Positions 24,606 through 34,300 of a stretch of 64,000 nt of DNA are shown piece after piece (the stretch's first letter is position 1; each line of letters opens with the position of its first letter). The position numbers were made by a program, and so were the translations under genes. The notes beneath the pieces were generated by a model. It was not told where the DNA came from. It worked only from the letters and a program-made list of their open reading frames with translations, and did not search any database. The stretch is from an uncultured Acetobacteraceae bacterium (lineage in GTDB: Bacteria; Pseudomonadota; Alphaproteobacteria; Acetobacterales; Acetobacteraceae), in assembly GCA_943912335.1 (NCBI GenBank), contig CALTUD010000016.1, positions 14,410-78,409 on the forward strand. Reading direction: 5' to 3'.

Positions 24606-25508
24606 ATGTCCTGGTTCACCGTCGCCATTCCCACACGCGACAGCGCCGGCTGGATCGGCGCGCTGCTCGACCTCTACGCCGCGCATGCGATCCGGCCGGT
24701 GATCCTGCTGGACGGCCGCACGCGGGACGACACCGCCGCCATCGCGACGGCTCATGGTTGCAGGATCGTCGCCGTCGAGGATTTCCGTTTCACCGAAGGT
24801 GTGGTCAGTCTGACGCGCCAGTGCGTGTCCACGCCCTGGGCCTTGTTCATGCATGACGACGAGGCACCGTCCGCCGCCCTGTTCGACTGGCTGGCGGGGC
24901 CAGAACCGCGCACGACCGCATCGTCGATCGCTTTGTCGCGACGCTGGGCCCGGTACGAACCCGGCGAGCCGCTCCGGTTCGGCCGCAGCGACCATTGGCA
25001 GGACCGGACGGGCCGGCACGGGTTCGACCACATGTGGCGTTTGTTCCGGCCGGACCGCGTCCGTTTCACCGCCGCCATGCATTCGGACGGTTTCTTCATC
25101 GGGCACTGGGCGAGGCTGCCGCCGGAGCTGTTCTTCGTGCATTTCGAATGGGTGCTGCGCACGCCGGAACAGCGCGTGATGAAGCTGCGCGGCTACGACC
25201 GGCATCGCTACGGCTACGGACGCTTCTTCGAGTCGATGTATCTGCCGGAGCGCACCCCGGTGGAGATGCGCTACGCGACGCTGGACGAGCCGGCGATGGA
25301 GCCTCTGGCGGAACGCTTTCATGCCGCGCGGGACGAGACGGTGCGCATCACGCCGCGCGCACCGCTCGACCATTACGCGTTCTGGCGCCACCGCATCCTG
25401 TCCGCCTTGTTTCCGCCCAGACCCGGCGTGGAGCCGAAGGACCGGCGCGGTCTTGCGCCGCTGGCGGAGAACGAGGTTCCGCTCGATCCGGTCAGCGAAT
25501 CGCGCTGA
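24606..25508 (+). CDS. Glycosyltransferase family 2-like protein
   Basis: A 300-residue protein. The N-terminus MSWFTVAIPTRDSAGWIGAL looks like a GT-A fold nucleotide-sugar site, followed by PVILLDGRTRDDTAAIA and a FMHDDEAPSAALFDWL segment whose acidic cluster resembles the DxD metal site. Later aromatic-rich segments (FFIGHWARLPPELFFVHFEW) are typical of acceptor-side regions. No membrane helix or signal is present, so it is predicted cytosolic. The sugar donor and acceptor are unknown, and it might instead be a GT-A-like protein without transferase activity. It converges with the lactonase-like gene, overlapping by 17 bp. Confidence 0.65.
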   Translation: MSWFTVAIPTRDSAGWIGALLDLYAAHAIRPVILLDGRTRDDTAAIATAHGCRIVAVEDFRFTEGVVSLTRQCVSTPWALFMHDDEAPSAALFDWLAGPEPRTTASSIALSRRWARYEPGEPLRFGRSDHWQDRTGRHGFDHMWRLFRPDRVRFTAAMHSDGFFIGHWARLPPELFFVHFEWVLRTPEQRVMKLRGYDRHRYGYGRFFESMYLPERTPVEMRYATLDEPAMEPLAERFHAARDETVRITPRAPLDHYAFWRHRILSALFPPRPGVEPKDRRGLAPLAENEVPLDPVSESR

Positions 25509-26667
25509 TCGCGATCGGACGAGGGAGCGGAAGCGGCGCGATCCGCGCCGGTTCGAGTGCGCCCGTGTTGCGGTCGATCGGCAGTTCGTCGACACGGTCG
25601 GACGCCTCGTCCGTGACGAGCAGTCGGGCGCCGATCATGTCTGAGACGAGGGCGCCGGGTGCGCCGCCTCCGGTCGGGTAGCGGCCGATCAGGCTGGCGC
25701 GTCCGTCGGCATCGAGATGCAGGGCGGCGATCCGGGCGCCGGTCGTGGCGAGATACAGCGTGCGCCCGTCCGGGGTGATGACCGGCGCGACATCGAGGAT
25801 CGCGTCGGACCGGTTCGGCTCGGCGAGCGACACCGTCTGCGCCAAAGCGAGACGGCCACCGGCGTTGTCGAGCACGAACAGCGTCGGCGCGGTGGCGGAC
25901 ACGGCATAGGCGTGGCGTCCGTTGGGGGCGAACAGCAGGTGACGCGGGCTGCTTCCGTGCGGGAAGATGAGATCGGCATCGGCCTGGCGCGTCAGCGACA
26001 CGGCGATGTGGTCGTAGCGGAAGGCGCGCAGGGTGTCGCTGCCATGCATGGCGACGAAAACGGCTTTGCCGTCCGGGGCGAAAATCGCCTCCCCCGCGTG
26101 CCCGCCCGCCGGGGCCGCCTTGTCGTCCGGATAGGGAACGAATTGTCGTCGCCGACCGAGGCGGCCATCGGCCTGGAGGGCGAAGAGTGCGAGACCGGAC
26201 TGGTCCCGCTCGCCCGCAGCGTTCGAGACCAGCAGAGCCTGGCCGTCGGGCGACATCTGGAGAGAGATCGAGCCGGACGTTCTGACCGGCAAATGGTTCA
26301 GAATGGTGGCGGCATCGCTGCCGAGACCGAGCGACGCGATCCGGGCGATGCCGCCAGAGGCGGCCGGTTCCGAGATGTAGAGAAAGCGCCCGTCCGGCGC
26401 GGGAACGACGTGATCGATCGCCGTGTCCCGCAAGACGGAATGGGCCTCCAAGGTGCCGTCACGGGCCATGTCCAGCACGGAAAGTCCGCCGGGGGCGGCG
26501 CTGCCGACGGCAAAACGCTGCGGCGCCAGGAAAGGCGGCGTCGCCTCCACCTCCGTGGCGAAAGCGCGCGGCGTCGATGCCGCGAGCAACGACGCCGCCA
26601 GAACGAGACCGGGGCGAACGGCGCGGCGTGCGATCGCCTGCACGCCGGACCGAACGCCCCGGCGCAT
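25492..26667 (-). CDS. Exported beta-propeller lactonase-like protein
   Basis: A 391-residue protein with a signal peptide (PGLVLAASLLAASTPRAFA, cleavage near residue 38). It has repeated propeller blades such as DIDHVVPAPDGRFLYISEP-like and ISLQMSPDGQALLVSNAAG segments, in the style of 6-phosphogluconolactonase/YVTN propellers. The family includes gluconolactone-hydrolysing enzymes. The ATG overlaps the gcd stop by one base (TGATG). Its export signal and position after a glucose dehydrogenase suggest hydrolysis of glucono-delta-lactone in the periplasm. That role is inferred; a structural propeller without activity is possible. Confidence 0.75.
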   Translation of the reverse strand: MRRGVRSGVQAIARRAVRPGLVLAASLLAASTPRAFATEVEATPPFLAPQRFAVGSAAPGGLSVLDMARDGTLEAHSVLRDTAIDHVVPAPDGRFLYISEPAASGGIARIASLGLGSDAATILNHLPVRTSGSISLQMSPDGQALLVSNAAGERDQSGLALFALQADGRLGRRRQFVPYPDDKAAPAGGHAGEAIFAPDGKAVFVAMHGSDTLRAFRYDHIAVSLTRQADADLIFPHGSSPRHLLFAPNGRHAYAVSATAPTLFVLDNAGGRLALAQTVSLAEPNRSDAILDVAPVITPDGRTLYLATTGARIAALHLDADGRASLIGRYPTGGGAPGALVSDMIGARLLVTDEASDRVDELPIDRNTGALEPARIAPLPLPRPIAISAIR

Positions 26668-29042
26668 CAGTGCGTCTCCTCGGGCAGGGCGTAGGCGCGG
26701 ATGTAGTCGCCCAGCTTGGTGCCGAAGGAGCCGTGCCCGCCATCCACGGTGACGATGAACTGGCGGCCGTTCTCTTCGTAGCTCATCGGGGTCGCCTGTC
26801 CGCCGGCCGGGAGACGGTCGGACCAGAGCAGCTTGCCGTTCGAGACATCGAAGGCGCGGATGTAATAATCCATCGTGCCGGTGATGAAGGCGACACCGCC
26901 GGAGGTCACGATCGGTCCGCCCAGCATCGGCACGCCGAGCCCGAGCGGCAGCGGCAGCGGCGTTTCGTCGCGGATGGTGCCGACGCGATGTTCCCAGACG
27001 ATCTTGTGCGTCTTCAGGTCGATCGCGGCCATGTTGCCCCAGGGCGGCGCCATGCAGGGGATACCGACCGGCGACAGCAGCGGCGAGAGCTTGACGCCGA
27101 ACGGCACGCCGAACATCGGCTGCACGCCGGACTCGCTGCCGGACGGCTTGCTCTTGTCGGGCTGGGCCGGGTTGTTCGGACCGCGCGGAATGAGCTGCGA
27201 CACGAACGGGATCGAGATCGGGTTGGCGATTGCGATCTGTTTGGTCTGATCGATGGCGATGCCGCCCCATTCGAACATGCCGAGATCGCCCGGATAGACC
27301 AGCGTGCCCTGCGTGCTCGGCGGGGTGAACGGTCCGTCATAGCGCAGCGAATGGAACTTGATGCGGCAGGCGAGCTGATCGAGCATCGTGCCGCCCCACA
27401 TGTTCGCGCCCGTCAGCTTCTCGCGCGGGCGGAAGCTCAGCTCGGAGAAGGGCTGGGTCGGCGCGGTGTGGTCGCCGGGTGCGGCGCCGCCGGGAACGGG
27501 GGTTTCCGGGGCCGGCACGATCGGGTGTCCGTCGCGTCGGTCCAGCACGAAGATATTGCCGGTCTTGGCGGGCACGTAGATCGCCGGGATCACGCCGCTG
27601 GCGGTGGTCACGTCGGCGAGGCTGGGCTGGGACGGCATGTCCATGTCCCACAGATCGTGATGCACGTTCTGATAGGACCAGCGCAGCTTGCCGGTCGCGA
27701 TGTCCAGCGCCACCAGCGCGGAATCGTAGCGCTCCTCGTTGGCGTCGCGCTCGCCGCCCCACTGGTCGTCCGAGCCCTCGCCGAGCGGCACGTAGACCAG
27801 GCCGAGCTTCTCGTCGGCGGCGGACACGATCCAGGAATTGGGCGAACCGGCGGTGAAGTGATGGGTGTCGGACGGCATCTCGTTGGGATCGGGATTGCCG
27901 GCGTCGAACGCCCAAAGCAGCTTGCCGGAATAGATGTCGAAGCCGCGAATGACGCCGGACGGCACCTTGCGGGCGTAGTTGTCGATCACCGCTCCGCCGA
28001 CCACCAACACCTTGTCGGTGACCGTGGGCGGGGACGTGCCTTCGTAGAAGCCCGGCGTCTTCACCTGGCTGCCGGTCTTGAGGTCGATCTGGCCGTGATC
28101 GCCGAAGCCTTCGCACACATTGCCGGTGTCGGCGTCGAGCGCGAACATGCGGCCGTCATTGGTCGGCAGGAAGATGCGGTGCTGGCACTCGGACGGCGCC
28201 GGCTGGCCGTCCGCGGTCAGAGCGTTCGGGGCGGTGGCATGGTAGGCGACGCCGCGGCAGGTCAGGTGCTGGAAGGTCGGGTTGTGCGCGCTGTGCGGAT
28301 CGAAGCGCCAGCGCTGCTTGCCGGTGGCGGCATCGAGCGCGAACACGATCTGATGCGCCGAGCAGGTGTAGACGGTGTGGCCGATCTTGATCGGCGTCGC
28401 CTCGTTGGTGAACTCGCCCGGATCGTCCGGCCCGGGCATGTCGCCGGTGCGGAATTCCCAAGCCAGCTTCAGCTTGCTCACGTTCTGCGGGTTGATCTGG
28501 TCGAGCGCGGAAGAGCGCGTACCCCAGCCGGTGCCGCCATAGGCCGGCCAGTCGGCGGCGGCCTGGGCTTCGGCGGGCGTATCGGCCTTGGTGTTCATCG
28601 CCAGCGTGCCCTCGATGGCCCGGCTGTCATGGGCGAGCGAGATGCCCAGCACCACGGCGGACAAGCCGACCGCGCCGCCCAGCGCCAGACGCGAGCCGCG
28701 GTTGGGAGAAACGCCGCGCGACACGAACGGCAGCAGCAGGACGAGGCCCAACGGCGCCAGGAGATCGCCGCGCGGCACCAGCGCCCAGAAATCGAACCCG
28801 ACCTCGAACAGCGCCCAGACCAGGGTGCCCGCCAGCACGATCGCATAGACCAGCAGGCCCTCGTGACGGCGGCGCAGCAGCAGCGCACCGCTGAGGATCA
28901 GGCCGAGACCGGCGATCAGATAATAGGCGGATCCCCCCAGGCTCAGCAGCCAGATGCCGCCGGCGGTGGAGAGGAGGCCCAAAAGGATCGTGACTGCCGC
29001 AGCAACGATCAGTAAGGGCCGCTTTCGGGTCGTGGGCTCCAT
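26667..29042 (-). CDS. gcd: Membrane-bound PQQ-dependent glucose dehydrogenase
   Basis: A 791-residue quinoprotein that oxidises glucose to glucono-delta-lactone in the periplasm and passes electrons to ubiquinone. The first ~140 residues hold five membrane helices. The eight-bladed PQQ propeller follows, with tryptophan-docking motifs. The catalytic Asp is in the VHHDLWDMDMPSQPSLADV motif, and the PQQ-contacting Lys is in VPAKTGNIFVLDRRDG, as in E. coli Gcd. ATG 29042 follows a GGAGG-containing leader; an upstream extension is not supported. Length matches the family (about 800). The lactonase-like gene overlaps its stop. This is a hallmark enzyme of acetic acid bacteria. Confidence 0.95.
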   Translation of the reverse strand: MEPTTRKRPLLIVAAAVTILLGLLSTAGGIWLLSLGGSAYYLIAGLGLILSGALLLRRRHEGLLVYAIVLAGTLVWALFEVGFDFWALVPRGDLLAPLGLVLLLPFVSRGVSPNRGSRLALGGAVGLSAVVLGISLAHDSRAIEGTLAMNTKADTPAEAQAAADWPAYGGTGWGTRSSALDQINPQNVSKLKLAWEFRTGDMPGPDDPGEFTNEATPIKIGHTVYTCSAHQIVFALDAATGKQRWRFDPHSAHNPTFQHLTCRGVAYHATAPNALTADGQPAPSECQHRIFLPTNDGRMFALDADTGNVCEGFGDHGQIDLKTGSQVKTPGFYEGTSPPTVTDKVLVVGGAVIDNYARKVPSGVIRGFDIYSGKLLWAFDAGNPDPNEMPSDTHHFTAGSPNSWIVSAADEKLGLVYVPLGEGSDDQWGGERDANEERYDSALVALDIATGKLRWSYQNVHHDLWDMDMPSQPSLADVTTASGVIPAIYVPAKTGNIFVLDRRDGHPIVPAPETPVPGGAAPGDHTAPTQPFSELSFRPREKLTGANMWGGTMLDQLACRIKFHSLRYDGPFTPPSTQGTLVYPGDLGMFEWGGIAIDQTKQIAIANPISIPFVSQLIPRGPNNPAQPDKSKPSGSESGVQPMFGVPFGVKLSPLLSPVGIPCMAPPWGNMAAIDLKTHKIVWEHRVGTIRDETPLPLPLGLGVPMLGGPIVTSGGVAFITGTMDYYIRAFDVSNGKLLWSDRLPAGGQATPMSYEENGRQFIVTVDGGHGSFGTKLGDYIRAYALPEETH

Positions 29043-29335
29043 GCCGTGTGTCTTCGCCTCCGTTCTATCGCATCGCACAAAATCGGCGGCACCATAGACG
29101 CACAACCGGAAACGGGAAAATCGTGCCGTTCGAAGCACGACCCGCTTTCGCAACGGTGCCTGCTTCTCGAGCCTGCCTCCTGTCGGTCTCGATTCCAAGA
29201 TGGTTCTGATTGCCGCAGGGAAAGATGAAAGACGCGTCGACGGCGTCCTTTCAGGCGCCCGTTCGAATTCGGACAGATCATCGCGCGATCGTCATAAAAC
29301 AAAACAAACGTATCGCTTCGACCGTGTCGACGCGA
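29043..29335. other. Upstream region of gcd without recognised gene
   Basis: About 290 bp between fosX and gcd, both minus strand. It contains the GGAGG ribosome-binding site of gcd close to 29042 and presumably the gcd promoter. No tRNA, small gene or clear terminator was identified. Confidence 0.5.
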
Positions 29336-29749
29336 CTATTGCGCGGACAATTGGGCGTAGGCGAACAGACGGTCGGGCAGGTTTCCGGTATGCAATTCGA
29401 AAAGATGGTTGTCCCAGTCGTTGAAATAGATCGACCGCCCCTCACCTGCCACGCGCGTTCGCCCTTCCGTCACGACGAGGCCGAGTGCGGCGATCCGGTC
29501 CAGCATCGTTTGATAGTCGGCATCGTCGATCTGGAAGGCGATGTGGTTATAGGAGGGCTCGGGCAGCGGGTCGCCTTGCATGATGACGATCCATAGACCG
29601 GCGGCGGTGAAAAACCGTTCCGGCCCGCGCGAGAAGAAAAACGGGCCACTGTCGTACACGCGCTCCGCGCCGAGAATGTCGACCAACAGGCGTTCGGTAC
29701 GGTCGAGATCGCGCACCACGACGGTGAGATGACTGAGCCCTCGGATCAT
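29336..29749 (-). CDS. fosX: FosX-type fosfomycin resistance hydrolase
   Basis: A 137-residue vicinal-oxygen-chelate metalloenzyme that opens the epoxide of fosfomycin with water in the cytosol. The opening MIRGLSHLTVVVRDLDRT, the AAGLWIVIMQGD core, SYNHIAFQI and GEGRSIYFNDWDNHLFELH match FosX closely. Metal ligands are His7, His69 and Glu118. Glu44 (RGPERFF) is the residue used as catalytic base in FosX and missing from the thiol-transferring FosA/FosB, so hydrolase is the better call. The ATG overlaps the exonuclease stop (ATGA), placing it last in a chromosomal operon rather than in a cassette. Confidence 0.88.
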   Translation of the reverse strand: MIRGLSHLTVVVRDLDRTERLLVDILGAERVYDSGPFFFSRGPERFFTAAGLWIVIMQGDPLPEPSYNHIAFQIDDADYQTMLDRIAALGLVVTEGRTRVAGEGRSIYFNDWDNHLFELHTGNLPDRLFAYAQLSAQ

Positions 29750-30516
29750 GGCAGCGGCAATGCACCCTGCGGGGCCTCGGCGGGTGGCGGGGGTATCACG
29801 CGCTCGCGACGGCGCTGCTCGTGGCGGACGGTGAAGCCGAGATCGCCGTCACTGCGTCCGGTTTCCAGCAGGCCGGCGAGCATTTCGTTGCTCAGATCGG
29901 CGAAGCGGCGACCGCGCAGCTTTCCGTAGGGCACGCGGGCGAGCAGGGCCGGTTCGGCGGACCAGCCCAGCAGGGTGGCGACATCAGCGACGGCGAGCAT
30001 GTCGCGCAGATGATGCGCCGTGACATAGGCGTCCGGCCCGGCCCGATGGGCGGGCAGTCCGGTGTCGCGGTCGAGACCGGCGGGGCGGCGCCAATAGCGC
30101 AGGCCCTGGTTGCTGTGTCCCGGCGCCTCCGGCCAGACACGGAGCGCGCATTTATAGGTGCAGATCCAGGGCAGACGGCCGGACAGGGCGGAGGCGCACC
30201 AGCGCTGCTCGAAGGCCGCGCGATGGGCGACCAGGGCCAGAGGGGCCGGGCCGGGTTCGGCGCGAAGGATGGCGGGTGCGGCGTCGAGCCAGCGCGGTGC
30301 GCCGGCGACATCCTCGTCGATCAGATGGTGGATGGCGGAGGTGGCGGGCGAGATCGGGTTGCCCGGATCGATCAGGATCGCGCCAGGCCCGCCACGCAGA
30401 GCCCAGCGTCCGTCCGCGCCCTGCTCCAGATCCTGCCAGCCGATCTCGACCACGCCGCCATCGGTGAAGCTGTTGCCGGTGGTTTCGAGGTCGATGACGC
30501 GGAGTAAGGAATTCAT
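29746..30516 (-). CDS. DnaQ-like 3'-5' exonuclease with C-terminal DUF3820-like segment
   Basis: A 256-residue protein. The DEDDh exonuclease motifs are visible: RVIDLETTG (Asp9, Glu11), the LALVAHRAAFEQRW middle motif and HRAGPDAYVT, which gives the H-x4-D spacing of the DEDDh subtype. The C-terminal VPYGKLRGRRFADLSNEMLA segment matches the DUF3820 pattern, often fused to such nucleases. The enzyme probably degrades single-stranded DNA or RNA from the 3' end. It overlaps the slipin gene by four bases at its start and fosX by four bases at its end, so the three are translationally coupled. Confidence 0.82.
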   Translation of the reverse strand: MNSLLRVIDLETTGNSFTDGGVVEIGWQDLEQGADGRWALRGGPGAILIDPGNPISPATSAIHHLIDEDVAGAPRWLDAAPAILRAEPGPAPLALVAHRAAFEQRWCASALSGRLPWICTYKCALRVWPEAPGHSNQGLRYWRRPAGLDRDTGLPAHRAGPDAYVTAHHLRDMLAVADVATLLGWSAEPALLARVPYGKLRGRRFADLSNEMLAGLLETGRSDGDLGFTVRHEQRRRERVIPPPPAEAPQGALPLP

Positions 30517-31310
30517 GCCCCGGATATGGGTCCGGGCGGCGGATCGGCCAACGGTGCCGCGGCCGCCACCTGTCCCAATGCCGCGGCCAGATCGGTCGGG
30601 ATCAGAATGGTGGCGCCGCGTTCCTTGTTCATCTCGTAGATCAGGTTCATCTGCCGCAGACGCAAGGCGACCGGATCGGCGCCGTAGATAGCGGCGGCCT
30701 CCACCACCTGACGCGCGACGCCGATCTCAGCCGCGGCAAGGGTTTCGCGCGCCTGACGTTCGCGCTCGGCCTGGGCCTGGCGGCTCATCGCGTCCTGCAG
30801 CGCGGACGGGATGCCGATGTCGCGGATTTCCACCGACATGATCTCCACGCCCCAGCCGGCGGTCTTGGCGCCGATCTCGCTGCGCAGACGTTGATCCGCC
30901 ACCTGACGGTCGGACAGCAGGCGGGAGAGGTCGGAGATGCCGATCATCTCGCGGAGCGAGGTTTGCGCGACGCGTTCCACCGCCAGGGCGAAATCGTCGA
31001 TTTCCATCGCCGCGCGGGCGGCGTCGGAAACGCGCCAGAACACGATCGCATCCATGGCGATCGCCACCGTGTCGCGTGTGAGGGCCTCCTCGGCGCGTAT
31101 GGCGGTGGTGCGGATGCGCAGATCGACCCGCGCCTGCACCTGATCCACGAACGGGATCAGCACGAACAGGCCGGGCCCGCGCAGCCCGGCGAAGCGGCCC
31201 AGACGCAGCACCACCGCGCGCTCCCATTGAGTGGCGATACTCACCGAGAGCCGCAGCAGGACGACGACCAGCACAAGCAGGACGATGAACGGCACCATCA
31301 GATTACCCAT
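30513..31310 (-). CDS. Slipin/stomatin-like SPFH (Band 7) membrane protein
   Basis: A 265-residue protein with one N-terminal membrane helix (MVPFIVLLVLVVVLLRL) followed by the SPFH domain (QWERAVVLRLGRFAGLRGPG, LFVLIPFVDQVQARVDLRIR). The conserved slipin segment SDLSRLLSDRQVADQRLRSE and a basic coiled-coil region (MSRQAQAERERQARETLAAA) are present. Slipins assemble into membrane microdomain scaffolds and often pair with NfeD proteases; no NfeD gene is adjacent here. It lies 25 bp downstream of the transglutaminase gene and overlaps the exonuclease gene. Confidence 0.88.
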   Translation of the reverse strand: MGNLMVPFIVLLVLVVVLLRLSVSIATQWERAVVLRLGRFAGLRGPGLFVLIPFVDQVQARVDLRIRTTAIRAEEALTRDTVAIAMDAIVFWRVSDAARAAMEIDDFALAVERVAQTSLREMIGISDLSRLLSDRQVADQRLRSEIGAKTAGWGVEIMSVEIRDIGIPSALQDAMSRQAQAERERQARETLAAAEIGVARQVVEAAAIYGADPVALRLRQMNLIYEMNKERGATILIPTDLAAALGQVAAAAPLADPPPGPISGA

Positions 31311-31335
31311 AGGGTCCGTTCCTCGTCCCGGCGCC

Positions 31336-34300
31336 TCACGGCAGGTCGCGATCGGCGCCGAACGCCACCCGGCGCAGATCGAGCGTCAGCGGCAGGTCCT
31401 TCGACGGCGCCTTCACCGGCTCGGCCATCGGGCCTGGCGTATGTCCGAAAGGCTGGAACCGGGCGCGACGTCGGGCTTCGGCCTCGTTGGCGTTCACCGG
31501 GCGGGTCTCGTAGTTGCGGCCGCCCGGATGCGCGACATGGTGGGTCAGGCCGCCGATCGAACGGCCGGTCCAGCGATCGAAGATGTCGAACACCAGCGGC
31601 GTCTGCGCGCGCAGCACCGGGTGCATGCCGAAGGCCGGCTCCCAGGCCTTGAACCGCACGCCGCCCACCGCCTCGCCGACGCGCTCCGTGGCCGTGAGCG
31701 GCACGGCGACGCCGTTGCAGGCCAGCACGTAGCGCTCGTCGATCCAGTTATCGACCCGCACCTCGAGCCGCTCGACCGAATTGTCGACATGGCGCACCGT
31801 GCCGCCGATGCCGGGGGTTTCGCCGAGCACCGGCCAGGGTTCCAGCGCCTGACGCAGTTCGACGGTGATGCCGGAGACGGTGACGGCGCCCGCGAGCGGA
31901 AAACGGAATGCCATATGCGGGGCGAAGAAGGCCGGATCGAGCCGGAACCCGTGCCCGGCCAGATCGTCCAGCGCGTCGCGCAGATCCTGCTCCACGAAAT
32001 GCGGCAGCATGAACCGATCGTGCAGACGCGTGCCCCAGCGCACCAGACGACGCTCGTACGGCTTCTGCCAGAAGGCGGCGATGGCGGTGCGCAGCAGCAG
32101 CGCCTGGGCGATCGCCATCTGCGCGTGCGGCGGCATCTCCATCGCCCGCAATTCCACCAGGCCGAGACGCCCGGACGCGCTTTCCGGCGCGTAGAGCTTG
32201 TCGATGCAGAACTCGGTGCGATGGGTGTTGCCGGTCATGTCGGCCAGCAGGTTCCGCAACAGGCGGTCGATCAGCCAGAACGGCGTGCGCGTGTCGGGAC
32301 CGATCTGGGCGAAGGCGATCTCCAGCTCGGCCAGCGCGTCCATGCGCGCCTCGTCGATGCGCGGATGCTGGCTGGTCGGGCCGATGAACAGGCCGGAGAA
32401 CAGATAGGACAGGCTCGGATGGTTGTGCCAGAAACCGAGCAGCGATTTCAGCAGGTCGGGACGGCGCAGGAACGGGCTGTCGGACGGCGTAGCGCCGCCC
32501 ATCACCACGTGGTTGCCGCCGCCCGTGCCGACATGACGGCCGTCGAGCAGGAATTTCTCCGTGCCCAGACCGAGCTTGCGGGCGGCCTTGTAGAGGAATT
32601 CGGTGCGCGAAACGTGCTCTGCCCAGTTCAGGGCCGGATGCACGTTCACCTCGATCACGCCGGGGTCCGGGGTGACGGAGAAGCTCTGCATCCGCGTGTC
32701 GTGCGGCGGGGCGTAGCCTTCCAGGATCACCTTGCGGTTCAACTGCGTGGCCACGGACTGGATGGCCGACACGAGGTCGAGCCAATCCTCGATCAGGTAA
32801 AGCGGCGGCAGGAACACGTGCAGCAGCCCGCCGCGCGCTTCCACCGTGAGCGCGGTGCGGACCAGCAGCGCCGCATCCTGCTCGGGATACTCGGCCTCGG
32901 CCGGCGGCTGCGGGCGCATCATGTCGAGCGAGGCGCCGCCCGGGGTGCCGGTGCGCAGCGGCGCCGGCGCGCGCGGCGGGGTCGGGAAGCGGCCGAGCTG
33001 TTCCGGGCTGGTGGCGGAATCGTCCGACACGTCGCCATGCGAGGTCATGCCGACGCCGCCGGAAGAAACAGAGCCCGGCTGCATGCGGGTGGGCAACGGT
33101 CCGCGCGGGGCGAACGGATCGCGCTCGTGCTGGTTCTCGATCCGGCCCTGATCGGCCCATTCCAGGCTCTGCAGCGGCAGGCGGAAACCGATCGAGCTGT
33201 CGCCCGGCACCAGGAACAGCAGATCGGAGCGCAGCAGCCAGCGTCCGCTTTCCCAGACCCTGCCCTCGCGTCGCCGGGCGCGGCGGAGCGGCAGCACGGA
33301 GCCGACATCGGACGCGAGGCCCTGGCCGTAGACGCGCGCGAGACGGGCCCGCTCCAGCGGGTCGGCCAGCTTGGCGTCCTCCACGATCACGTTGGCCGGC
33401 AGGCGATACTCGCGCCAGAGATAATAATGGATGTCCTCATGGGCCGGCAGCACGCGGGCCGGGTCGACGCCGAGTTCGCGCGCCAGGGTACGGGCGAAGA
33501 CCCGGGCGTCACCGGCATCGGCGGTGTCGTGATCGTCGTCGGAGGCCAGCAGGGACGGGTTGGTCCAGACCGGCTCGCCATCGCGGCGCCAGATCGCGTG
33601 GATCGCCCAGCGCGGCAGCTGTTCTCCGGGATAATGCTTGCCGACCGCATATTGCAGCACGGCGCCGGGGCACCATTCCGGCACCAGCGCGCGGATCAGC
33701 CGGCCAGACAAACGGCGCTTGGTGGGACCGAGCGCGTCGGCGTTCCACTCGTCGGCGTCCATGTCGGCGGCGTCGATGAAGGTGGGTTCGCCGCCCATGG
33801 TGAGGCGCACGTCGCCGTCGGCGAGGGCACGGTCTACCGTGTCGCCCATGTCGAGGATGCGCTTCCAGGTCGCGTCGTCATAGGGCGCGGTGGTGCGGGG
33901 CGACTCGGCGATGCGCTGGACCGACATGCCGAAATCGAATTCGGCGCCGTCGTTCTTCTCCACCAGACCGCTGATCGGCGCGGCCGAGGCCGGTTCCGGG
34001 GTAGCCGCCAGAGGGATGTGCCCCTCGCCGGTGAGCAGGCCGGAGGTGGCGTCGAAGCCGACCCAGCCGGCGCCGGGCAGATAGATCTCGGCCCAGGCGT
34101 GCAGGTCGGTGAAATCCGCCGCCGCACCCTGCGGTCCGTCGCCCTGCGTGCCGGGATCGGGACGGAGCTGGATCAGGTAGCCGGAGACGAACCGGGCGGC
34201 GAGGCCGAGGTGGCGGGCGATCTGCACCAGCAGCCACGCACTGTCGCGGCAGGAGCCCTTCCCTTCCTCCAGCGTCTGCTCGGGCTCCCAGACGCCGTGC

